Source: Clostridium_I sp963725425 (GTDB lineage Bacteria > Bacillota > Clostridia > Clostridiales > Clostridiaceae). From it: DNA of 64,000 bases. Below are positions 46,343 to 54,518 of this stretch, piece by piece. The notes beneath the pieces are model-generated. The model was not told the origin of the DNA and did not search any database. It saw nothing but the letters and a program-made list of their open reading frames with translations. Both the position numbers and the translations under genes were made by a program. How positions within the stretch are numbered: the stretch's first letter is position 1; every line of letters begins with the position of its first letter. The stretch lies in assembly GCA_963725425.1 (NCBI GenBank), contig CAVRYJ010000031.1:310001-374000 (forward strand), written 5' to 3'.

Positions 46343-47845
46343 TTACCCAATCAACTTGTTGCCGACTTGTAAAAACAGAGGAATTTTTATATAAACCTTA
46401 GTACCTTCATCCATTTTGCTTTCAATATTTATTGACCCTTTATACTTGTCCACTATTGCCTTGACGATAGATAGGCCAAGTCCATTACCTTTCATTTTAT
46501 TTGATTTATCTTTATCCCCTCTGTAGAAAGGTTCAAATATCCTTTGTAAAGCATCATTATCTATTCCTTTACCTTCATCTTCCACAATAATAATGCAGTA
46601 ATCATTGTCTTTAAACAAACTTACTTTTATGACAGCTTTTACATTACCGTACTTTATAGAATTGTCTATTATATTCACGAGTATTCTCCATATATCATCT
46701 CTACTAGCAAAAATATATATGTTCTCCTCTAAAATTTTTTCTATGATAATTTCATATTTTTCAGCTTTAATATTCATATCATCGCATACATCTTTTATAA
46801 TATGTGCCATATTCAGGTTTTCTTTAAGCTCAATACCACTCTTTGATTCAAATTTAGATATGTCTAAAACATCTACAATAATGTGGTGAAGTCTATTAGA
46901 TTGTTTTTTTATCTTTGAAGTAGCCTTTATAATAAGTTTTTCCTCAGGACTTACTTCATCTAAAATCATCTGTGCGTATCCAGAAATTATAGTTAAGGGT
47001 GTTTTCATTTCATGAGTTACATTATCAAAAAATGTCTTTCTGTGCCCCTCTAGCTTAATTAAATCATCCCTATCTTTTTTTATAGTTTGTATTTGTTCTT
47101 TTATTTTCCACTTCATTATATTAAAACTTTCTACTAGTTCTCCAATTTCATCATTGCATTCTATACTCAAATCAATATCAAAATTACCATTACTAATTTC
47201 TTTTGTGTTTTTATTTAATTTTATGATGGGAATAATTATTTTAGTAGATAGAAGTAAGGAAAATATGAATAATATGAAAAACATACATAACATAAATATC
47301 TTTAACTTAATCACAAGATTGTTTCCAGCCTGAAACAATTCTGTATAATCTGTTGAATACCTCAAAATTCCCAGTGTAGTTTTATCTATGTACAAAGGCT
47401 CTGAAAAAATAACTTGGTATGTTTTATCAAGTTTTACAATTTTATAGGCAGATTGCCCTTTTACTGCAGACCTCAAATCCATAAAATCATCTGTTAGCTT
47501 CCCAGAATCTGAGTACATATTTCCATTGCTATCATCAGTATCTAAGAGTAAACTACCATTTTTTTTATACAATACTATTCTAGAGTTCAGCTTTGAAGAT
47601 AATGCTGCACCTATATCAATGGAATTTTTTTCAAAATCACTTGTATTTGATTTTATACTGTTTATCATAAAAAACTGTTTAAAATATATATTTAAATCTG
47701 TTTGAGAGTTTAGTGATTCATTACTTATCACTTTTTCATTATTTACCATAACTATATTATTTATGAGCAGGGTCATAAATGTAAAACATAAACAAAAAAT
47801 AAGAAGAAATCCTATGGCAAATTTATATCTAATTGAAAATTTCAT
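46343..47845 (-). CDS. sensor histidine kinase (OmpR-type partner)
   Basis: About 500 residues. Two membrane helices (near residues 10-30 and 175-200) flank an extracellular sensor domain. A HAMP domain (IIPIIKLNKNTKEISNGNFDIDL), HisKA with FFDNVTHEMKTPLTII, and HATPase with NIIDNSIKYG, EDEGKGID and GNGLGLSIVKAIV follow. The signal is unknown. AGGGGAG precedes the ATG at 47845. It lies 35 bases after the response regulator. Confidence 0.92.
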   Translation of the reverse strand: MKFSIRYKFAIGFLLIFCLCFTFMTLLINNIVMVNNEKVISNESLNSQTDLNIYFKQFFMINSIKSNTSDFEKNSIDIGAALSSKLNSRIVLYKKNGSLLLDTDDSNGNMYSDSGKLTDDFMDLRSAVKGQSAYKIVKLDKTYQVIFSEPLYIDKTTLGILRYSTDYTELFQAGNNLVIKLKIFMLCMFFILFIFSLLLSTKIIIPIIKLNKNTKEISNGNFDIDLSIECNDEIGELVESFNIMKWKIKEQIQTIKKDRDDLIKLEGHRKTFFDNVTHEMKTPLTIISGYAQMILDEVSPEEKLIIKATSKIKKQSNRLHHIIVDVLDISKFESKSGIELKENLNMAHIIKDVCDDMNIKAEKYEIIIEKILEENIYIFASRDDIWRILVNIIDNSIKYGNVKAVIKVSLFKDNDYCIIIVEDEGKGIDNDALQRIFEPFYRGDKDKSNKMKGNGLGLSIVKAIVDKYKGSINIESKMDEGTKVYIKIPLFLQVGNKLIG

Positions 47846-47880
47846 CCTTATGCTCCCCTCTTCTATATTCTTTAATAATT

Positions 47881-48564
47881 TCATAACATTTTATATCCAA
47901 CACCAAAAACCGTCTCAATTATTGATTTACCATTAGCACTCTCCAATTTTTTTCTAAGTCTTTGAACATGGACATCCACTGTTCTGCTGTCTCCCTCAAA
48001 ATCGTATTCCCAAACCTTCTCTAATAGCTTATCTCGTGACATTACTATTTTTCTATTCTTAGCAAAGGCTAAAAGGAGATCATATTCTTTAGGTTTAAGC
48101 TTAATAATATCTTCTCCTTTAAAAACTTCTCTGCTCTTTGCATCTATTTTTATTCCATTTGAAAGTTTAATTATGTCTTCACTGCTTTCTTCTATCAAAC
48201 TATCCATTCTTCTTAAGCAAACCTTAATCCTTGTAATAACTTCTCTTATATCAAAAGGTTTAGTAATATAATCATCTGCCCCAAGTTCAAGCCCTAGTAT
48301 CTTGTCTACAATATCATTTTTAGCTGTAATCATAATAATTGGTATCTTATATTCTTTGGAAACTTCTCTGCAAATATCATATCCGCTTATATCTGGAAGC
48401 ATTAAATCCAAAATTATTAAATCAACTTTTCCATTTTGTATTATGCTAATACCCTCTTTACCATTAGCAGCTTCTTTACCAATAAAGCCTTCTTTTTTAA
48501 CGTAATGGATTATTATATCTCTTATATCTTCTTCATCTTCAATAACAAGTATAGTTTTATTCAT
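47881..48564 (-). CDS. OmpR/PhoB-family response regulator
   Basis: About 227 residues. The receiver has acidic EDEED, phospho-acceptor Asp in LIILDLMLPDISG and Lys in YITKPF. The winged-helix domain ends SRTVDVHVQRLRKKLE and ETVFGVGYKML. It is expressed with the histidine kinase downstream. AAGGTGG precedes the ATG at 48564. Confidence 0.94.
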   Translation of the reverse strand: MNKTILVIEDEEDIRDIIIHYVKKEGFIGKEAANGKEGISIIQNGKVDLIILDLMLPDISGYDICREVSKEYKIPIIMITAKNDIVDKILGLELGADDYITKPFDIREVITRIKVCLRRMDSLIEESSEDIIKLSNGIKIDAKSREVFKGEDIIKLKPKEYDLLLAFAKNRKIVMSRDKLLEKVWEYDFEGDSRTVDVHVQRLRKKLESANGKSIIETVFGVGYKML

Positions 48565-48819
48565 AACTATTACCACCTTAAATTAAAAAATCATATGTTA
48601 CATAATATTATAATAGAGATATTGCCAAATTGTAAACTAAAGTACATTTATAACCATATTGTCCAATAATCTTTAAGAGGCTTAAAATCATCAAGTCATG
48701 ACCACCCGTTAAACGGGTGGCATGCACTAGCCCTATAAGGGCCTGATACTGGCTGTGTCTCAAGACACGTTGAATAAGTTCGCCAACCGCATAATTTTTA
48801 CAGACTACCCCTAAAGGGG

Positions 48820-48960
48820 TTATTTCTTTTTGCCTATATTTACAGGCTCACCCGTGAACGGGTCAATAAACTCTTTCATACTTATTTGATCACTTGCTAT
48901 ATCTTCTTGTAATTGATTTTTTATATACTCTTGTATCGCCTTTTTATTTCTTCCAACTGT
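48820..48960 (-). CDS. tnpA: IS200 transposase TnpA, exon 2
   Basis: 47 codons from TVGRNKKAIQEYIKNQLQED to the stop after IGKKK: the C-terminal helix of TnpA, including the conserved GR...YI..Q segment. Joined to exon 1 at 51140 it restores a 158-residue Y1 transposase. The longer frame that starts at 49041 inside the intron is not a gene of its own. Confidence 0.88.
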   Translation of the reverse strand, partial: TVGRNKKAIQEYIKNQLQEDIASDQISMKEFIDPFTGEPVNIGKKK

Positions 48961-51139
48961 GTCGGATAAGTCCGAACCCTTTCGAGTTCTTTCTCTCCTA
49001 AGAACCGTGCTTGAAGGTTTCCCTTCACACGGCTCACGCATCCTAAACTTTCAAATCTTTCATTTTTGTTAGTCTAAACTTGAAAGCGGCTGTTCCCTTA
49101 TATGCCATTCTTTTTGCGGCTCTTCTTCGTTCTCTCTTTATCAAGAAATATTCTTTTTCTGTGTACGGGTTCATGTCGAGTTTAATTCTTTCGTGCCTAA
49201 CAATTGGTATGTCAGATGGTAGGATTAAAGTTGCTTTTTTTCCATCCGAGAAAATCCAGTCCCTTGAACCTTTACTTTTCCAGTATCTCTCTTTTAGCCA
49301 TTTTGCTCCCTTGTTTGGATGTCTTCTTTTTGCCCATTTCCAAACCATAGTGAATATACGACAATTCAAAATTTCAAATGTCTGCTTTGCACAAACTGGC
49401 TGATGATAATTACACCAACCTTTCAAAACTTGATTCAATTTGTAAATTAGGAATTCTTGCTTTACTGTCTTATTCGCATGTATAATTTCACTTATCTTCT
49501 TTGTGACTTTATTCAGAGATTTTACAGATGGCTTGATTATCAACTTACTACTGTACTTTCTAAAGTTCCACCCAAGAAAATCAAATCCATCATTTATATT
49601 AGTTATGACTGTCTTTTCCTTGGATAGTTCAAGTCCTCTTTTTTTCAAAAATTCACTAATTATGACCACAATTTGCTCAAGAACATCTTTGTTATTTGCT
49701 GTTACTACAAAATCATCTGCATATCTTACGATATTCAGCTGATTTGGATTGTTTCTATTGTGGTAACTGACTTTTCCCTTCTTTGTCAAGAAATAATTCC
49801 TGGCTATTTCATATTCAAGTCCATCTAGTGTCAAATTTGCAAGAGTTGGACTAATTGTTCCACCTTGAATTGCTCCCTTTGTAGTTGGGAAAAGTTGTTT
49901 TCTATAAACAAAACCAGCCTTAAGAAACTTATTGAGTATCATCTTATTAATTGGAATATTATCCAACATCCATTGATGGTTTATATTATCAAAACAACCC
50001 TTGATGTCTCCCTCTAGAATCCACTGACCACTCCTTCTTGATGATAGCATTGTAAAAATTTGCTCCATTGCATCCGCACAGCTCCTATATTTTCTAAAAC
50101 CAAAGCTACGCTTATCACCAATAGTCTCTGCTATTGGTTGCAGAGCATACAAAAATAGTGTCTGCATTGCTCTATCATTCATAGTAGGAATACTCAGTGG
50201 TCTCAGTTTTCCATTTTCCTTCTTGATATGAACCCGCCTTGTCGGCATTGGCTTATAGCCTTTTTTTACCTTCAAGTCGATAACCGCCTGATATTTTTGC
50301 TTATTTGTTGTCCAAAGTACCTTATCCACTCCAGCGGTTTTCCCACCTTTGTTTCTAGTCACTTTTTTCACCGACAAAGCTTTTGCATAAAAGGAATGTG
50401 TTATGAGATGCTGAAGCCTTTTTACAAGATTCCATTTTCTCATTTCTACTGCCTTTACTATCCGGAGTTGAAGTCTATTAACATATTCTTCAGCTATTTT
50501 CCAGTCGATTGACTGCCATTTCATCTCATCAGAACTGTTTGAACGATTCTCACATTTCGTGCAATTGAATCCTTGTTCATCCATAGTAATTCATCCCTTT
50601 CCTGTAATAGAATACGTGCCGAAGTCAGCTATCTTTCAATTGGAACAAATCTTGAATTCCTATACTCTATATTACATAGAGCCCTTCGCTTTTTCGGCAT
50701 CCTTTACCCTCTAGTCATTGTACATTTCTCACGATTTGCCTACCATTTTACAGGAGACCATAGGGCTTAACCTTGTCTAGCTATCTGAATAGTTATGATT
50801 CACTTAGGATGTACCAATAAACCGATAGGATCGAGCTTTACCTCTGTCATCTTATTACCGTACGTGAACAATTACGGTAATCATCCTATATTCCCTTTTG
50901 GGTAAGGCGTATCATCTACCTTTCACCTTTTCTACTTGACGATTCTACAATACTTCACTTGCGTTATCCATATGAATCTTTTCCTAGTTGCAGTAATGGT
51001 TGTAGATACCATACTTGCCCCGTTGTCCCAGTTTGCTTAGAACCTCCAAATTACTTTGAACGCACCAACTGGTAGGAATACCCGAAGATGATCGGGAAAT
51101 ACTTTTAGCATAATTCAGACAACCCCTCTAAGGTCGCAC
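48961..51139 (-). mobile_element. group II intron inside IS200 tnpA
   Basis: 2,179 bp on the minus strand. It begins GTGCGAC, matching the GUGYG 5' consensus, and ends CCGAC (AY consensus). Domain V, GAGCCGTGTGAAGGGAAACC followed by TTCAAGCACGGTTCT, is at about 48998-49032 with domain VI after it. The intron-encoded protein is at 49043-50584. About 550 bases at the 5' side (50585-51139) form domain I and hold no gene. Removal joins tnpA codons GTG GAT to ACA GTT in frame. Confidence 0.93.
49043..50584 (-). CDS. ltrA: group II intron reverse transcriptase/maturase
   Basis: 513 residues. The reverse-transcriptase domain has KTAGVDKVLW, RPLSIPTMNDRAMQ, IEGDIKGCFDNINH-type text, QGGTISPTLANL and catalytic IVRYADDFVV. 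The maturase X domain is near residues 380-450 (NQVLKGWCNYHQPV, MVWKWAKRRHPNKG). No HNH endonuclease cysteines are present at the C-terminus, so mobility would rely on single-stranded target DNA or nicks. The protein stabilises intron folding for splicing and retrohoming. Confidence 0.93.
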   Translation of the reverse strand: MDEQGFNCTKCENRSNSSDEMKWQSIDWKIAEEYVNRLQLRIVKAVEMRKWNLVKRLQHLITHSFYAKALSVKKVTRNKGGKTAGVDKVLWTTNKQKYQAVIDLKVKKGYKPMPTRRVHIKKENGKLRPLSIPTMNDRAMQTLFLYALQPIAETIGDKRSFGFRKYRSCADAMEQIFTMLSSRRSGQWILEGDIKGCFDNINHQWMLDNIPINKMILNKFLKAGFVYRKQLFPTTKGAIQGGTISPTLANLTLDGLEYEIARNYFLTKKGKVSYHNRNNPNQLNIVRYADDFVVTANNKDVLEQIVVIISEFLKKRGLELSKEKTVITNINDGFDFLGWNFRKYSSKLIIKPSVKSLNKVTKKISEIIHANKTVKQEFLIYKLNQVLKGWCNYHQPVCAKQTFEILNCRIFTMVWKWAKRRHPNKGAKWLKERYWKSKGSRDWIFSDGKKATLILPSDIPIVRHERIKLDMNPYTEKEYFLIKRERRRAAKRMAYKGTAAFKFRLTKMKDLKV

Positions 51140-51475
51140 ATCCACATAATAACCTCTACACCAAAATTGTCTATTTCCATACTTATACTTCAAGTTTGCA
51201 TGTCTATCAAATATCATTAGCGAACTCTTACCTTTCAGATATCCCATAAATTGTGCAACACTTAACTTCGGTGGTATACTCACTAGCATATGTATGTGAT
51301 CTGGACATGCATTTGCTTCTATTATTTCTACGCCTTTATACTCACATAATTTCCTTAGTATTTGCCCTATATCAACCTTTATTTTCCCATATATTATCTG
51401 CCTTCGATACTTGGGTGCAAACACAATATGGTATTTGCAATTCCATTTACTGTGTGCTAAACTCTGAATGTCCAT
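51140..51475 (-). CDS. tnpA: IS200 transposase TnpA, exon 1
   Basis: 112 codons from MDIQSLAHSKWNCKYHIVFAPKYRR, through the HUH motif DHIHMLVSIP (His-hydrophobic-His), to FWCRGYYVD. Catalysis by Y1 transposases also needs a tyrosine in the C-terminal helix, present in exon 2 (EYI). A frame through the intron border adds only VRP and stops. Excision or transposition of the IS requires intron splicing first. Confidence 0.9.
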
Positions 51476-51616
51476 TTGGATAACCTCCTTTGCCTTTAAA
51501 ATTGGTTGGCGAACCTAATTTTATATTAGCAAAGGGGGTTCTTTTTTTCCACTCATAGCTATAAGCTTTTTAGAACCACAGGTAAAACCTGTGGTATTCA
51601 AAACACAAAAGAAAAA

Positions 51617-51656
51617 TGACATAAACTATTTGAATTACTCAATAGTTTATGTCATT
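51617..51656 (-). terminator. terminator after the SDR gene
   Basis: A 17-bp stem AATGACATAAACTATTTGA/TCAATAGTTTATGTCATT with A/T-rich tails on both sides, about 57 bases past the SDR stop. Confidence 0.75.
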
Positions 51657-51712
51657 TATTGTTAAATCAAAGTATATTTATCATTACAACTAAACGTTGC
51701 TACTTATAAATA

Positions 51713-52354
51713 CTACTCCGCTTCTGAAACAACTGTAAATCTCTCATTTATATGATCTTGACTTTCTATTTCATCAATAACAGCAATAGCATAATCTGCA
51801 TAACTTATGTAACTTTGTCCTTTTGAATTCAAAATCACATTGTCTTTTCCTATTTTATAAGTTCCTGTTCTTTTCCCTGCTGGATTAAAAAATGCAGCTG
51901 GACTAATAAATGTCCATTTAATGAAACTAGTAGCTTGTAAATCCTCAAGATTTTTTCCTTGGTTTGATGCAGTATCAAAAAATTCTTTAGGAAACTCTGA
52001 TGTTTCAAACAAACGAGTTGTTTTTTCTTCATCAACAAACAAACTTCCTGCACCACCCACAACTATTAATGTTGTATTAGGTGCTCCCTTCATTGCGCTT
52101 ATTAAAGTTCTTCCGGCTAGTACATGAAGTTCTTCTTCTCCCCTAGGTGCACCAAATGCATTCACCACAATGTCAAATTGCTTTAGGTCATCTGATTTTA
52201 ATTCAAATACGTCCTTTTCCAATATAGTAAGATTTTTATCCATAAGTCTTGAAGCATTTCTTACTATAGCAGTTACTTTGTGTCCTCTGCTCTTTGCTTC
52301 TTTCAAGATAAGACCTCCTACTTTTCCCGTTGCTCCTATAATTCCAATTTTCAT
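51713..52354 (-). CDS. NAD(P)-binding SDR/NmrA-like protein
   Basis: About 213 residues. MKIGIIGATGKVGGLILKEA has the GxxGxxG nucleotide loop of atypical SDRs, then IVVNAFGAP and LIVVGGAGSL, as in YwnB/YhfK-type proteins. No classic YxxxK pair is in the usual place, so it may be a redox sensor or a flavin-reductase-like enzyme. I chose the ATG at 52354 because AGGAGG lies upstream; the 27-residue longer start is not supported. Confidence 0.85.
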   Translation of the reverse strand: MKIGIIGATGKVGGLILKEAKSRGHKVTAIVRNASRLMDKNLTILEKDVFELKSDDLKQFDIVVNAFGAPRGEEELHVLAGRTLISAMKGAPNTTLIVVGGAGSLFVDEEKTTRLFETSEFPKEFFDTASNQGKNLEDLQATSFIKWTFISPAAFFNPAGKRTGTYKIGKDNVILNSKGQSYISYADYAIAVIDEIESQDHINERFTVVSEAE

Positions 52355-52413
52355 AATGTTTTTCCTCCTAATAATTTTTTTATTTATATAGTAAACTTTA
52401 TATTTACAAAAAC

Positions 52414-52443
52414 AAAAGCCTATGCACAAGTGCATAGGCTTTT
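52414..52443. terminator. terminator of the CDGSH gene
   Basis: A 14-bp stem AAAAGCCTATGCAC/GTGCATAGGCTTTT with a two-base AA loop, 25 bases past the CDGSH stop, symmetrical with T tails. Confidence 0.85.
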
Positions 52444-52467
52444 AAAATTCATACAGCTTCACTTGTA

Positions 52468-52707
52468 TTAAAGAGAGTGATGTGTTCCATCACAAAATGG
52501 AGGATTCTTAGTATGTTTACAAGCACAAAGATGAACAGTTTCATCTTTGTCAGCAGTAAATGCTAATGGTGTAAAGGTTGTACCTTTATGTGAGCCATCA
52601 CAAAATGGTTGTTTAGCACTCTTGCCACATGCACACCAATAATAAGTTTCCCCTTTTTTAACATCAACAGCGATAGGTGATTTTTGTGCTATTACAGGTT
52701 CTTCCAT
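52468..52707 (-). CDS. double CDGSH iron-sulfur protein
   Basis: 79 residues with two CDGSH motifs, CACGKSAKQPFCDGSHKG (residues 25-42) and CACKHTKNPPFCDGTHHS (residues 61-78). Each gives the three Cys and one His that bind a 2Fe-2S cluster. Short two-motif proteins of this kind are common in clostridia; their electron partner is not known. It has GAGAG upstream and a strong terminator. Confidence 0.92.
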   Translation of the reverse strand: MEEPVIAQKSPIAVDVKKGETYYWCACGKSAKQPFCDGSHKGTTFTPLAFTADKDETVHLCACKHTKNPPFCDGTHHSL

Positions 52708-52884
52708 AACTATCTCTCCTCTTAAACTTTTTTATATTAATAAAATCTATTAATAGCAAATCGATTTATGTATCCTGTTTCAATGAATCATGCTAGGTAC
52801 ATTATAGTTCTTATTTCCATAAAATAATATAAGAAAATACAAATCAACTAATTTTTACATATATGTGGTATTGTAAGTTGTACA

Positions 52885-53613
52885 TTATATTTCAACAATA
52901 CTGGAAAATGGATTGAAGCTTTCTGATAAAGCATACAAATGCGGATATTCTGATTTTAAATGTTTACTGTAATTAAGCCATTCCTTACTTATTAAAACAT
53001 AAGTTCTTTCCAAATCAATCCCAAGATGTTCATAATCTTTTTCACCCAAATTATCTGCATCTCGATATTTAAATTCCTCACATAAATGAAATATTGCCAG
53101 TAAAAGATCTGTAAAGGTATCATGTTCAACTAAATTATTATTCTCTAATAGTCCGATTAAGCAAGTACGCCTTTCAAACAAAAAATCACTGAGTATACTA
53201 ACATCGCCACTATGCATATCAATTTCAAATTCAAAACTATTAATAAATTTATATGACTTTGAATACTGTGAGTTTTCCCACTCAGCATTAATTCTAAAGT
53301 TCTCTGAATAATCATTAAATTTCATGTCATATTGGGAACAAATTTTTATAAATTCATTTCCAAATTCACTGAAGAATACGCCAATTATCATATTTATACT
53401 TTTTTTCAATTTTATTTTATCTCTATGAACCATAATATTATCAATTATTATTGTTGAAAAGAAATAATAAATTGGCAAAAACGCTAATTGCGACATGAAT
53501 TCTTTTAGCAAAAACATTGCATCTCTAAAAATATAATAATGTATTATATAAATCATAATGGAAGGAATAATAAATAATGATAAAAGTAACATACTAGTAT
53601 TTATTTTTTTCAT
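52885..53613 (-). CDS. conserved membrane protein of unknown function
   Basis: 242 residues. Two hydrophobic helices (about 8-28 and 40-60) are followed by a soluble acidic domain of about 175 residues rich in aromatic residues, with no recognised motif. It has no operon partner on the same strand; the CDGSH gene is 178 bases away. I do not recognise it. Bases 52708-52884 show nothing more. Confidence 0.65.
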   Translation of the reverse strand: MKKINTSMLLLSLFIIPSIMIYIIHYYIFRDAMFLLKEFMSQLAFLPIYYFFSTIIIDNIMVHRDKIKLKKSINMIIGVFFSEFGNEFIKICSQYDMKFNDYSENFRINAEWENSQYSKSYKFINSFEFEIDMHSGDVSILSDFLFERRTCLIGLLENNNLVEHDTFTDLLLAIFHLCEEFKYRDADNLGEKDYEHLGIDLERTYVLISKEWLNYSKHLKSEYPHLYALSESFNPFSSIVEI

Positions 53614-53825
53614 GAATACACCTATCCTTAAATATATTATTTTTAGTCATTATCTGTAATATAGGAGACAAAATTTATAATATTAATTTCATCTTTGTAC
53701 GTAATTATAAAATTATACACCAAAATATAAATTTAACCATAAGAAAAAGTCAGCAACTTTACGCAGATGCCTTTCAGATATTTGAAAATAAATCAAACAA
53801 GCTCCAATTTTTTTACAAAATTCTA

Positions 53826-53855
53826 TTGATACCAATAATAAAAATATGATATTAT
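53826..53855 (+). promoter_or_regulatory. promoter of the ArfA/BrfA-like gene
   Basis: TTGATA at 53826-53831, 18-base spacer, TATTAT at 53850-53855, about 45 bases before the ATG. Confidence 0.65.
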
Positions 53856-53900
53856 AAGTGTTCTAAAATAGAAATAGAATAACTACGAGGTGGCCTTAAT

Positions 53901-54203
53901 ATGGGTAAAAATTATAAAAAATCAGAGCCAACAACAAAACCTAAAAACAAGTCAAAAACAATGTCATTTACAATCAGCATAGAACCTTTTAATTACAGGA
54001 AATTTAGCAGTAGTGAAATTGGTCGAGGAATCTATATAAGTAAGGCAGGTAAGGGTAAAGGCTCATATAACCGTAAGACTAAACATAAAAAGTCTTATGG
54101 TTATATTTATTTTATTAATTTATTAGGAATAATAACACTTCTAAATAAAAAAATAGCAACACGCCTAATTGTTTTTCACAAATTAACCATATTGCTATTT
54201 TGA
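53901..54203 (+). CDS. probable ArfA/BrfA-type alternative ribosome-rescue factor
   Basis: 100 codons. The text ISKAGKGKGSYNRKTKHKKS (about residues 49-68) carries the KGKGSYxRKxKH core of E. coli ArfA and Bacillus BrfA, the part that enters the empty mRNA channel of stalled ribosomes and recruits a release factor. Directly after that core the DNA forms a perfect terminator hairpin (54069-54102) inside the frame, so most transcripts should lack a stop codon. The remaining C-terminus (INLLGIITLLNKK...) is hydrophobic, as in full-length ArfA, where it destabilises the protein. GAGGTGG precedes the ATG. Together this predicts induction when tmRNA fails. Confidence 0.72.
   Translation: MGKNYKKSEPTTKPKNKSKTMSFTISIEPFNYRKFSSSEIGRGIYISKAGKGKGSYNRKTKHKKSYGYIYFINLLGIITLLNKKIATRLIVFHKLTILLF
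54069..54113 (+). terminator. intragenic terminator producing a non-stop mRNA
   Basis: Stem AACCGTAAGACT (54069-54080) pairs with AGTCTTATGGTT (54091-54102) over 12 bp with one G-U. The loop is AAACATAAAA and the tail ATATTTATTTT is U-rich. It lies inside the rescue-factor frame just after KGKGSYNRK. A weaker second stem (AAATAGCAA/TTGCTATTT, 54151-54200) lies at the frame's end. Confidence 0.75.
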
Positions 54204-54245
54204 ACATATATAAACTTAAAATCATCAAAACTTTAATTGAAGTTT

Positions 54246-54329
54246 TGGTGCAGGTGATGGGACTCGAACCCACACGTCCTAAAACACACGCACCTCAAGC
54301 GTGCCTGTCTGCCGTTCCAGCACACCTGC
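54246..54329 (-). tRNA. tRNA-Leu (GAG anticodon)
   Basis: 84 bases with CCA encoded. The 7-bp acceptor stem is GCAGGTG/CACCTGC, the anticodon loop CTTGAGG gives GAG, a long type II variable arm is present, and GGTTCGAGTCC forms the T arm. It reads CUC/CUU leucine codons. Confidence 0.95.
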
Positions 54330-54357
54330 ATATCATTTAAATAGAAAATATAATTAA

Positions 54358-54386
54358 ATTCTATCACAGAAAAATCTGGTAGTCAA
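54358..54386 (-). promoter_or_regulatory. promoter of tRNA-Leu
   Basis: On the minus strand TTGACT (54381-54386), 17-base spacer, TAGAAT (54358-54363), 28 bases before the tRNA. Confidence 0.75.
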
Positions 54387-54518
54387 TATTTAATTTAATT
54401 AATGGAAATTTAAATTTTTTTTGAAAAGTTAATACAACTTATGGTAAAATATACTTATTAATGTAGTCTATGTTTGATTTTCACTGTTTTTAGCACTATT
54501 TTTATAGGGGGAAATGTT

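Larger units (their letters stand above)
48693..51605 (-). mobile_element. IS200/IS605-type element, interrupted by a group II intron
   Basis: The subterminal hairpins of IS200-type elements are seen at both ends: CCACCCGTTAAACGGGTGG at about 48701 and ACCACAGGTAAAACCTGTGGT at about 51574. Between them lies one gene, tnpA, split by the intron at 48961-51139. A TCAAGTCATGAC stretch flanks the right-end hairpin. Exact cleavage sites are not resolved. Confidence 0.85.

Noticed and set aside
48820..49041. Open frame starting MREPCEGKPSS as a separate small gene
   Set aside because: Its first part is group II intron domain V/VI RNA and its last part is exon 2 of tnpA; the frame across the border is accidental.
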